DNA of 64,000 nt, taken from NCBI RefSeq assembly GCF_041435015.1, contig NZ_CP107989.1, forward strand, positions 4,526,001 through 4,590,000. Reading direction: 5' to 3'. The position numbers were made by a program, and so were the translations under genes. Below, piece after piece: positions 52,318 through 64,000 of this stretch. This stretch comes from Streptomyces canus (GTDB lineage Bacteria; Actinomycetota; Actinomycetes; Streptomycetales; Streptomycetaceae). Within the stretch, counting starts at the first letter, position 1, and every line of letters starts with the position of its first letter. Below the pieces are notes generated by a model, which searched no databases, was not told the origin of the DNA, and was given only the letters and a program-made list of their open reading frames with translations.

Positions 52318-53490
52318 CTACGCCAGCAAGCCCCGCAACGGGAACACCGCCCGCCGGGTGGCCAGTACCGCCTGATCCAGCCGATCCGCAGGGTCGTACC
52401 CCGCGTCCCACTCCGCATAGGCCACCGGCCACCGACCGTCCGTCATCCGCGCCGGCGCCAACTGCCGGGTCCGGGCGAACACTTCCTGCCGCCACCCCTC
52501 GGGAATCATCGCCTCGGGCTCGACCGGCCGCCCGGCGGCGATCCCCACCAGATGCGTCCAGGACCGGGGCACGACATCCACCACGGCGTACCCCCCGCCC
52601 CCGAGCGCGATCCACTTACCCGCGGCGTACTCGTGCGCCAGCTCATGACACGCCATCTGCACAGCCCGCTGCGCATCCAACGACACCGCGAGATGAGCCA
52701 GCGGATCCTCGAAGTGCGTATCGGCCCCGTGCTGCGTCACCAGCACATCCGGCCGGAAGTCGGCGATCAGCTCCGGCACCACCGCGTGGAACGCCCGCAA
52801 CCACCCCGCGTCCCCCGTCCCCGCCGGCAACGCCACGTTCACGGCGCTGCCCTCGGCCGAGTCCGCACCCGTCTCCTCCGGCCACCCGGTCTGCGGAAAC
52901 AGCGTCCGGGGATGCTCGTGCAGCGAGATCGTCAGAACCCGGGGATCCTCCCAGAACGCCGCCTGCACCCCGTCCCCGTGATGCACGTCGACATCCACAT
53001 AGGCGACCCGCTCGGCGCCCAACTCCAGCAGCCGCGCGATGGCGAGCGAGGCGTCGTTGTAGATGCAGAACCCCGAGGCACCACCGGGCATCGCGTGATG
53101 CAGCCCACCCGCGAAGTTCACCGCATGCAGCGCCTGCCCCCGCCATACGGCCTCCGCCGCCCCCACCGACTGCCCGGCGATCAGCGCGGACACGTCGTGC
53201 ATCCGCGGGAAGGCCGGATCGTCCATCGTTCCCAGCCCGTACGACTGGTCGGCCGCCCCAGGGTCCACGGAAGCCGCCTTCACGGCCTCGACGTAGTCCT
53301 CCCGGTGCACGAGCCGCAACGTCGACTCGCCCGCCGCCTTCGCGGACACGACCTCCACGTCCCGGTCCAGTCCGAAGGCATCCACCAGTCGCCGGGTCAG
53401 GTCGAGCCGGACCGGATCCATCGGATGGTCCGGACCGAAGTCATAGCCCGTTACTGCCTCGTCCCACATCAGCTGTGCGCGGCCGCTCAT
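52318..53490 (-). CDS. acuC: Acetoin utilization protein AcuC / class I histone deacetylase-like
   Basis: ATG 53490 gives 390 residues. Deacetylase motifs are present: FAGGLHHAMPGGASGFCIYN (paired histidines), VDVDVHHGDGVQAAFW (metal ligands) and VTQHGADTHFEDPLAH, with GGGGYAVVDVV near the end. The enzyme would remove acetyl groups from lysines, as Bacillus AcuC does on acetyl-CoA synthetase; the target here is unknown. The start overlaps the 3' end of the upstream MFS gene by 50 bases on the same strand. Confidence 0.92.
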   Translation of the reverse strand: MSGRAQLMWDEAVTGYDFGPDHPMDPVRLDLTRRLVDAFGLDRDVEVVSAKAAGESTLRLVHREDYVEAVKAASVDPGAADQSYGLGTMDDPAFPRMHDVSALIAGQSVGAAEAVWRGQALHAVNFAGGLHHAMPGGASGFCIYNDASLAIARLLELGAERVAYVDVDVHHGDGVQAAFWEDPRVLTISLHEHPRTLFPQTGWPEETGADSAEGSAVNVALPAGTGDAGWLRAFHAVVPELIADFRPDVLVTQHGADTHFEDPLAHLAVSLDAQRAVQMACHELAHEYAAGKWIALGGGGYAVVDVVPRSWTHLVGIAAGRPVEPEAMIPEGWRQEVFARTRQLAPARMTDGRWPVAYAEWDAGYDPADRLDQAVLATRRAVFPLRGLLA

Positions 53491-54652
53491 GCCCGCCACC
53501 GTATCGGTCCGGTTGAGCCGCGAACGACTTGGCGTACACCAGCGTCACCAGCACCAACACCATCGGCACGAGCATGGCCCCGCGATAGCTCCACGTGTCC
53601 CCCAAGGCCCCCACCAACGGCGAGCCGACCAGAAACCCGACGTAATTGAAGACATTGAGCCGAGCGACCGCGGCATCCGAGGCCCCCGGGAACAACCGCC
53701 CCGCCGCCGCGAAGGTCTGCGGCACCAGCACACACAACCCCAGCCCCAGCAGCGTGAACCCGAGCATCCCGACCCACGGTCCGGGCGCCACGGCCACCAC
53801 CGCGAACCCCCCGGCCGCCACCAACGACCCCAGCCGGACGACCGCCGCGGCCCCGAACCGCCGCACCCCGAGGTCGCCGATGGTGCGCCCGATCAGCGTG
53901 GTCACCATGTAGACGTTGTACGGCACGGTGGCCAGCTGCTCCGAGCTCCCCAGCACATCCTGCAGATACTTCGCACTCCAGTTGGAGACGGTGGAGTCCC
54001 CGATGTACGCGAAGGTCATCACCAGACACAGCGGCAGCAGCAGCTTGAAGACCACCGTCTCCCCGCCCTGCGACTTCTCCTCCACGAGGGTGGCGTCCCC
54101 GTCGACGTACCACCGACTCCCCACCAGGCACAGCGGCAACAGCACCAGGACGACCGGCAGATAGGACACGAACAGCGCGAGATGCCAGTGCGCCCCCACC
54201 CAGGCGAGTGAGGCCCCGGCGATCCCGCCGAGACTGAACACCGCGTGGAAGCTCAGCATGATGCTGCGCCCGTACGCCCGCTGCAGGCTCACCCCGAGCA
54301 TGTTCATGGACGCGTCGAGCATGCCCACGGCGAGCCCGAAGGCGCCGAGCGAGAACCCCAACTCGAGCGTCGAGTCCCCGGCCCCCACCCCCAGCAGCGC
54401 CAGGAGCACGACCGGTTGAGCGAACCGCAGCAGCCGACTGGGCCGTATTCGCTTCACCAGGTGCTCGGTCGAGACGCTCCCGACACCGGCGAGGATCGGC
54501 ACGGCGGCCAGGAAAGCCGGCAGCAACGCGTCGGAGACGCCGTACCGGTCCTGGATGGCGGGGATCCGCGTCACCAGCAGAGCAAAGGCGACACCTTGCG
54601 CGAAGAAACTGAACGCCAGCGAGGCCCTACCGCGCCGCAGCACATCTGTCAT
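53441..54652 (-). CDS. MFS transporter
   Basis: ATG 54652 gives 403 residues with about twelve membrane segments. SLAFSFFAQGVAFALLVTRI starts the first helix, and internal helices include LGAFGLAVGMLDASMNMLGV and MVTTLIGRTIGDLGVRRFGA. It resembles the YbjJ/FucP-like subgroup. The direction and substrate are unknown. Its last 50 bases overlap the start of acuC, indicating co-transcription. The C-terminal tail is hydrophilic. Confidence 0.88.
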   Translation of the reverse strand: MTDVLRRGRASLAFSFFAQGVAFALLVTRIPAIQDRYGVSDALLPAFLAAVPILAGVGSVSTEHLVKRIRPSRLLRFAQPVVLLALLGVGAGDSTLELGFSLGAFGLAVGMLDASMNMLGVSLQRAYGRSIMLSFHAVFSLGGIAGASLAWVGAHWHLALFVSYLPVVLVLLPLCLVGSRWYVDGDATLVEEKSQGGETVVFKLLLPLCLVMTFAYIGDSTVSNWSAKYLQDVLGSSEQLATVPYNVYMVTTLIGRTIGDLGVRRFGAAAVVRLGSLVAAGGFAVVAVAPGPWVGMLGFTLLGLGLCVLVPQTFAAAGRLFPGASDAAVARLNVFNYVGFLVGSPLVGALGDTWSYRGAMLVPMVLVLVTLVYAKSFAAQPDRYGGGHERPRTADVGRGSNGL

Positions 54653-54718
54653 GGCGGCGAGCGTAGGGCCCCGGCGTACTCGTGGGTAGATCCAGCCAAA
54701 GATGAATTTCACTCAGCT

Positions 54719-55402
54719 TTATCGGGCGAGGGCGACCTCGGGCCTCGACACGGCCTCCGCCTTCGTCTCGGCGCACAGCATCCGGGCCATGGGTCCGGCG
54801 CCCACCGCCCCGCTGACCAGGAAGGCCACGGCCATCGCCACGACCATGACGACGGACCCGAGCCAGACCATCGTGTCCACGGGGAGCGTGTACGCCCCTA
54901 CAACCCGCAGCACACACTCCGCGAGCAGAACGACCCCCCACACCACGGAGAACCGCCGCTCGGCACTCCGGAAGTCCGCCGACCCGTCCTGGAGCCTCGC
55001 CCAGGCGGCCTCCCGCTCCGCGATCCCCTTCACCAGCCAGGGCTTCATCCCCGCGGTCATCATGGGCCTCCCGAGCGCGACGGAGACGAGAATGCCGATC
55101 CCGATCACGCTGCTGACCCCGCTGTCCTTGGCGAGCATCAGCCGCGGGTCGCCGGCGACGAGGCTGAGCAGCAGCCCCACGACGTTGACGACGAGGATGA
55201 GCGCGGCGAGACCGTTGACCGCTCGCTCCTTCACCACGCTCCAGCCGGTCCGCACCGCGGGCACGACACTGCTGAGGCCCAGCGCCATCAGCGTGCTCGT
55301 CCCGAGTCCGTCCTTGAGCAGGTAGTACGCCCCGATCGGCACAGCCACGTCCACGATCAGGGGAGCCAGGTTCGCGCGCTTCGAGTTCGTCTTCGTCGTC
55401 AT
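54719..55402 (-). CDS. VC0807-family membrane protein
   Basis: ATG 55402 gives 227 residues with about six hydrophobic segments. The pattern (LIVDVAVPIGAYYLLKDGLG, TLMALGLSSVVPAVRTGWSV, RFSVVWGVVLLAECVLRVVG) matches the VC0807 family, whose role is not known. It is on the same strand 66 bases upstream of the MFS gene. Confidence 0.8.
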   Translation of the reverse strand: MTTKTNSKRANLAPLIVDVAVPIGAYYLLKDGLGTSTLMALGLSSVVPAVRTGWSVVKERAVNGLAALILVVNVVGLLLSLVAGDPRLMLAKDSGVSSVIGIGILVSVALGRPMMTAGMKPWLVKGIAEREAAWARLQDGSADFRSAERRFSVVWGVVLLAECVLRVVGAYTLPVDTMVWLGSVVMVVAMAVAFLVSGAVGAGPMARMLCAETKAEAVSRPEVALAR

Positions 55403-55471
55403 GCCCTCAGCTTCCCGTCCGGCGAGGGGGTGCCAACAGAAACGATCGTCCGGACCTCGGCATGACAAATG

Positions 55472-56116
55472 TCAGACGAACAGGTCAGCCAACTCCCCCA
55501 TGCCGGAGAAGAGTTGGGTGGCCCCCGCCAGCTTGGCGGCAGGCGTCATGGCGGTGAAGCCGTACACGTCCATCCCGGCCGCGACAGCCGCCTGCACGCC
55601 CAGCGGACTGTCCTCGACCACCACACACCGCCCGGGCTCGACCCCCATCCGCTCGGCGGCGTACAGGAACAGATCCGGCGCCGGCTTGCCCCGCCCCACA
55701 TCATGCGAACTGAAGATCCGCTCGTCCGCGAACCACCGGTCGAGCCCGGTCGCCCGATGCCCCACCCGGATCCGCTCATGACTCCCGGAGGACGCGACGC
55801 AGAACGGCACCCCGTCCGCCGCCAGCTTCTCCAGTACGCCCGCCACGCCGACCACCGGCTGCAACTCCCGCTCGAACGCGGCGAACACCCGCGAGTGGAA
55901 GACGTCGTCGAAGTCCTCCGGCAGCCGCCGCCCGGTGCGTTCCAGGACGAGGTCGTGGATCCGGTGCATGGCGGAGCCCATGTAGTCGCGGATGGATTCC
56001 TCGTAGGAGGTCGGATGGCCGAGCTCCGTCAGATACGCGGCGAGATGCCGATTGGAGATCGGCTCACTGTCGACGAGAACACCGTCGTTGTCGAAGATGA
56101 CGAGGTCGTAACGCAT
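55472..56116 (-). CDS. HAD-family phosphatase, beta-phosphoglucomutase-like
   Basis: The 214-residue protein has motif I VIFDNDGVLVDSEPI near residue 5, motif II CVASSGSHERI, motif III GRGKPAPDLFLYAAERM and motif IV VVEDSPLGVQAA. A helical cap follows motif I (ESIRDYMGSAMHRIHDL). YieH/Gph/PgmB-like members hydrolyse or isomerise sugar phosphates; the substrate is unknown. It is immediately downstream of the rRNA operon terminator. Confidence 0.93.
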   Translation of the reverse strand: MRYDLVIFDNDGVLVDSEPISNRHLAAYLTELGHPTSYEESIRDYMGSAMHRIHDLVLERTGRRLPEDFDDVFHSRVFAAFERELQPVVGVAGVLEKLAADGVPFCVASSGSHERIRVGHRATGLDRWFADERIFSSHDVGRGKPAPDLFLYAAERMGVEPGRCVVVEDSPLGVQAAVAAGMDVYGFTAMTPAAKLAGATQLFSGMGELADLFV

Positions 56117-56133
56117 GTATCGAGCCTAAACGC

Positions 56134-56169
56134 AGAAAACCCCCGTTCCGAATGGAACGGGGGTTTTCT
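56134..56169 (-). terminator. rRNA operon terminator
   Basis: A perfect 16-bp stem (AGAAAACCCCCGTTCC with its complement) and a GAAT loop lie just beyond the 5S 3' end, on the side toward the HAD gene. The flanking A/T bases make it a classical intrinsic terminator in this direction. Confidence 0.93.
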
Positions 56170-56177
56170 CAAAAATT

Positions 56178-56296
56178 GTTCGGCGGTGTCCTACTCTCCC
56201 ACAGGGTCCCCCCTGCAGTACCATCGGCGCTGTAAGGCTTAGCTTCCGGGTTCGGAATGTAACCGGGCGTTTCCCTCACGCTATGACCACCGAAAC
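56178..56296 (-). rRNA. rrf: 5S ribosomal RNA
   Basis: On the minus strand the gene begins GTTTCGGTGGTCATAGCGTG and ends near CACCGCCGAAC, about 119 bases. The complementary ends form helix I. It is the last gene of the rRNA operon. Confidence 0.95.
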
Positions 56297-56365
56297 ACTA
56301 TGAAGTTAGACCGGAAAAACGACACGGTCGTTGCCTCAGAACTAACACAGTGGACGCGAGCAAAT

Positions 56366-61317
<4,952 letters not shown>

Positions 61318-61923
61318 ATGTTTACCCGTAATCGGGTGCACACATCACGAGAGCGGAGCGACCACCGGAATAAGGCGGTCGCTCACAGCGTCCTCGCTGT
61401 GTTTTCTTCAAAGGAACCTCGCCCCAGCAGATGCTGGAGACGGGGTATCAACATATCTGGCGTTGATTTTTGGCACGCTGTTGAGTTCTCAAGGAACGGA
61501 CGCTTCCTTTGTACTCACCCTCTCGGGCTTTCCTCCGGGCTTTTTCCCTTCGGTCTTGCGTTTCCGACTCTATCAGACCGTTTCCGGTTCCGATTTCCTC
61601 GGCGCTTTCCAGGTTCCCGCTCTCGCGTTTCCCTTTCCGGCGGTTCCGACTCTATCAGATCCTTTCGGGCCTGATTCCCAGTCAGCGGGGGTTTGCCTTC
61701 CCGGCTGTTGGGCCGTTCCGACGAGTGAGACTTTAGCGGATTCCCGGCTCCCGAGCTAATCGGGGGCCGCCGTCCTTTCGAACGCGGATTCCTCATTTCG
61801 CGAATACGCACGCCAATGCGGCGACGGCAGACAGAGTGACTGTCGTCGTTTGTTGGCTGGTACCTGCGGAATGGCTGTCCGGGGACCGACCGGGGTCGGC
61901 GCTCACGTCGGACAACTCGGAGA
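61318..61923 (-). promoter_or_regulatory. rRNA leader with internal promoter-like repeats and antitermination box
   Basis: The ~600-base leader runs from the distal promoter to 16S. The leader word GTTCCTTGAGAACTCAACAG, typical of actinobacterial rrn leaders, lies at about 61478-61497. A direct repeat TCTGATAGAGTCGGAA, with TAGAGT as -10 box, occurs at about 61564-61579 and 61646-61661, 82 bases apart. A further TAAAGT lies at 61730-61735. These are candidate proximal promoters; their -35 boxes are weak. Confidence 0.7.
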
Positions 61924-61952
61924 ACACTACGTACCGGGCTGGGGAGTGTCAA
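61924..61952 (-). promoter_or_regulatory. Strong distal rRNA promoter
   Basis: On the minus strand TTGACA (61952-61947), a 17-base spacer and TAGTGT (61929-61924) form a near-consensus vegetative promoter directed toward 16S. Transcription would start near 61917. Confidence 0.8.
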
Positions 61953-61993
61953 CTCAGGTCCGGACGGGCGCTCGGAGGCGTACGCTGACAGGC

Positions 61994-62035
61994 ATGACAA
62001 CGCGTACGTGCACCCAGCAGTGGTGGGCCGCCTGA
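61994..62035 (+). CDS. trpS leader peptide with tandem Trp codons
   Basis: The 13-residue frame reads MTTRTCTQQWWAA and ends with TGA. Two adjacent tryptophan codons stand just before complementary G+C-rich segments, the hallmark of ribosome-mediated attenuation. A TACGCT hexamer at 61981-61986 could be the -10 box, which would make the peptide nearly leaderless. The same arrangement was described for the auxiliary trpRS1 gene of S. coelicolor. Confidence 0.88.
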   Translation: MTTRTCTQQWWAA

Positions 62036-62086
62036 CGGCGGCCGTGATCACGTATGCACTCAACGGCCGCCGCCTCGGCGGCCGTT
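62023..62086 (+). promoter_or_regulatory. Transcription attenuator of trpS (terminator hairpin 62062-62086)
   Basis: Four mutually complementary segments follow the Trp codons: GGGCCGCC (about 62025), CGGCGGCCG (about 62037), then AACGGCCGCCG (62062-62072) and CGGCGGCCGTT (62076-62086). The last two form a perfect 11-bp terminator stem with a CCT loop. Stalling at the Trp codons would free segment 2 to pair with 3 and prevent it. A long U tract is absent, which is common in Streptomyces. Confidence 0.85.
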
Positions 62087-62157
62087 CGCATATCTCCCTC
62101 CAGGACTCCTGAGGGTCGGCCGGCCGGGGTCGGCGGCCTCGACCAGGAGGTGGAGAG

Positions 62158-63219
62158 ATGACGCGGGTCTTCAGCGGGGTCAAGCCGACGGGGCATCTGA
62201 CGCTGGGGAACTACCTGGGAGCCATGCGGCAGTGGGCCACGGTCGACCAGCACCGGGCCGAGTCGCTGTTCTGCATCGTCGACCTGCACGCCCTGACCGT
62301 CGACCATGATCCGGCGCGGGTGCGCCGGCTGAGTCGGCAGGCGGCGACGCTGCTGCTCGCGGCGGGGTTGGATCCCGAGCTGTGCACCGTGTTCGTACAG
62401 AGTCATGTGGACGAGCATGCGCGGCTGTCGTACGTGCTGGAGTGCGTGGCCACGGACGGCGAGATGCGGCGGATGATCCAGTACAAGGAGAAGGCCGCTC
62501 GGGAGCGGGCGCGGGGCGGGAGTGTGCGGCTGTCGTTGCTGACGTATCCCGTGCTGATGGCGGCGGACATCCTGGCCTACGGGGCCGACGAGGTGCCGGT
62601 CGGGGACGACCAGGCACAACACGTGGAGTTGACGCGGGATCTGGCGGCGCGGTTCAACCAGCGGTACGGCTACACGTTCGTGGTGCCCCGGGCCACCCTG
62701 CCCACGGTGGGCGCGCGGGTCATGAACCTTCAGGACCCGCTGTCGAAGATGGGGAAGTCCGACGACTCCGGGCCGGGGATCGTCTATCTGCTCGACGAGC
62801 CGGATGTCGTGCGGAAGAAGGTGATGCGGGCCGTGACCGACAGCGGGCGGGAGGTCGTGTACGACCGGGAGGCGCGGCCCGGCCTGGCGAATCTGCTGGA
62901 GATCCTCGCGTCCTGTACGGGTGGGAACCCATCGGAGCTGAGCGGTGTATATGAGTCGTACGGCGCCTTGAAGAAGGACACCGCCGAGGCCGTGGTCGAG
63001 GTCTTGAGGCCCGTGCAGGAGAGGCACAAGGAGTTGTGCGCGGATCCTGGCTATGTGGAGGGGGTGCTGCGGGATGGCGCGGAGAGAGCGCGGGCGATGG
63101 CGCGGCCGACCGTGGATGCCGCTTATCGCGCGATCGGGCTGCTTCCGGCCACTGCCGAGCCGGTCGCGGTGGATACCGACGCGGTCGACAGCGGAGTCGT
63201 GCTGAACGCTGCCCGGTAG
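62158..63219 (+). CDS. trpS: Tryptophanyl-tRNA synthetase, attenuator-controlled (TrpRS1-like)
   Basis: The 353-residue class Ic enzyme starts after GGAGGTGGAGAG. VFSGVKPTGHLTLGNYLGAM is the HIGH region, DLHALTVDHDPARVR follows, VPVGDDQAQHVELTRDLAAR contacts substrate, and LSKMGKSDDSGPG is the KMSKS loop. It charges tRNA-Trp. The attenuator implies induction when charged tRNA-Trp is scarce. In S. coelicolor the attenuated copy (TrpRS1) is an auxiliary indolmycin-resistant enzyme, and that is the likely role here. Resistance cannot be shown from sequence alone. Confidence 0.93.
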   Translation: MTRVFSGVKPTGHLTLGNYLGAMRQWATVDQHRAESLFCIVDLHALTVDHDPARVRRLSRQAATLLLAAGLDPELCTVFVQSHVDEHARLSYVLECVATDGEMRRMIQYKEKAARERARGGSVRLSLLTYPVLMAADILAYGADEVPVGDDQAQHVELTRDLAARFNQRYGYTFVVPRATLPTVGARVMNLQDPLSKMGKSDDSGPGIVYLLDEPDVVRKKVMRAVTDSGREVVYDREARPGLANLLEILASCTGGNPSELSGVYESYGALKKDTAEAVVEVLRPVQERHKELCADPGYVEGVLRDGAERARAMARPTVDAAYRAIGLLPATAEPVAVDTDAVDSGVVLNAAR

Positions 63220-64000
63220 GCGCGTGGGCTGGTGGCGAGGCGCGATGCGAAGTGCTGGCGCATCGTGACCTCGCTGCCGAAGCCGGCGCGGCGGGCGACT
63301 TCGGGCATCGGCAGGTCAGTGCGCTCAAGGAGTTTCTGGGCTGCGGCGATGCGCTGGTCGAGGAGCCAGCGGAGCGGGGTCGTGCCGGTTTCCGCGGCGA
63401 AGTGACGGGCGAAGCTGCGGGCGGACATGCCTGCGCGGGCGGCCAGGTCGGCGACGGTGAGCGGTTCGTGGAGGTGGCGCAGGGCGTGCTCGCGTACGGC
63501 GGCGAGGGCGTCGGAGTCGCGGTCGGCGCGCGGGGTGGGGTGCTCGATGAACTGGGCCTGGGTTCCGGTGCGGAAGGGCGCGGTGACCATCGAGCGGGCG
63601 ATGGTGGCCGCGGCTTCGGCGCCGTGGGCCCGGCGGACGAGGTGGAGACAGAGGTCGATGCCTGCCGCGGTGCCGGCCGCGGTCCAGATGTTGTCGTCCT
63701 CGATGAACAGGGCGTCGGGGACGACGGTGACCTGGGGGTGGTGTGCGCGCAGGGGGTCGATCAGGTTCCAGTGGGTGATGGCGCGGCGACCGTCGAGGAG
63801 GCCGGCCTGGGCGAGGGTGAAGGCGCCACCGCACAGGGCCGCGATGGTGGTGCCGCTGGTGTGCGCGCGGCGCAGGGCTTCGAGGACGGGGGTGGGTGCG
63901 GAGGTGAGGTGGTCGTCGAGGCCGGGGATCACGATGAGATCGGCGTGGGGCAGCCAGTCGAGGGTGCGGTCGGGAAGGAGGGTGAGGCCGCCGCGCATGG
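63123..64000 (-). CDS. GlxA-type regulator (DJ-1/PfpI plus AraC domains), N-terminus cut by window
   Basis: The frame enters from the right edge. A DJ-1/PfpI amidotransferase-like domain (DLIVIPGLDDHL; TIAALCGGAFTLAQAGLLDG; THWNLIDPLRAHHPQVTVVP) is followed by an AraC double helix-turn-helix (VADLAARAGMSARSFARHFA; MPEVARRAGFGSEVTMRQHF). Cysteine in ALCGGAF corresponds to the nucleophile elbow. The C-terminal 97 bases overlap the convergent trpS 3' end, so the Ser/Thr-rich tail may be longer than in relatives. Target genes are outside the window. Confidence 0.9.
   Translation of the reverse strand, partial: MRGGLTLLPDRTLDWLPHADLIVIPGLDDHLTSAPTPVLEALRRAHTSGTTIAALCGGAFTLAQAGLLDGRRAITHWNLIDPLRAHHPQVTVVPDALFIEDDNIWTAAGTAAGIDLCLHLVRRAHGAEAAATIARSMVTAPFRTGTQAQFIEHPTPRADRDSDALAAVREHALRHLHEPLTVADLAARAGMSARSFARHFAAETGTTPLRWLLDQRIAAAQKLLERTDLPMPEVARRAGFGSEVTMRQHFASRLATSPRAYRAAFSTTPLSTASVSTATGSAVAGSSPIAR

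Overview
The window is chromosomal DNA from a Streptomyces-type actinomycete. The signs are G/C-biased third codon positions, frequent GTG starts, ATGA-coupled genes, a Streptomyces-like 16S-23S-5S rRNA operon without spacer tRNAs, the developmental sigma factor BldN with its anti-sigma factor RsbN, the rex-hemA-hemC-hemD cluster with a Rex operator, and small families typical of the genus (DUF397, DUF3558, DUF2637, class I LysRS). From memory, the order lysS-argS ... hemB-hemD-hemC-hemA-rex ... bldN-rsbN ... bdtA ... trpS resembles the SCO3303-SCO3334 region of S. coelicolor. No alignment was run.

Left part (1-23.9 kb): an ECF sigma factor with a CU044_5270-type partner, an MFS importer coupled to a secreted hydrolase and followed by a PaaX-type regulator, a possible frameshifted remnant, an M20 peptidase, a two-component system, and a flavin reductase/luciferase-like monooxygenase pair. 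A G+C-rich repeat region follows. Then come a metal-binding-fold protein divergent from an AraC regulator, DoxX, a zinc-less alcohol dehydrogenase-like enzyme divergent from an HxlR regulator, small membrane and secreted proteins, an SDR, RtcB RNA ligase, two DUF3558 lipoproteins and a DUF2637 membrane protein.

Middle (22-37 kb): divergent lysS and argS, a HATPase / Scr1-type XRE / DUF397 regulatory trio, a DUF4253 protein, and a LysR regulator followed by a five-gene catabolic operon (CoA-transferase, crotonase, acetoacetate decarboxylase-like protein, 3-hydroxyacyl dehydrogenase, glutaryl-CoA dehydrogenase-like enzyme). This operon is the best candidate here for an undescribed pathway because it has every beta-oxidation-like step except a thiolase and carries a decarboxylase instead. 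An aminotransferase, a DUF574 methyltransferase, a small lipoprotein and a DUF805 protein follow.

Right part (37.5-64 kb): tetrapyrrole genes hemB and hemD-hemC-hemA under rex, glutaredoxin, a HAD-IB phosphatase, bldN and rsbN, then a broken tandem copy of the 3' part of an acyltransferase gene beside the intact gene. After an epimerase come the tiny ribosomal protein bL37, a BldC/excisionase-like regulator (bdtA), a phosphatase, AcuC, an MFS transporter, a VC0807-family protein and a HAD phosphatase. A complete rRNA operon on the minus strand has a multi-promoter leader. Divergent from it is trpS, preceded by a leader peptide with two Trp codons and a strong hairpin, which is a ribosome-mediated attenuator. 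A GlxA-type regulator is cut by the window end.
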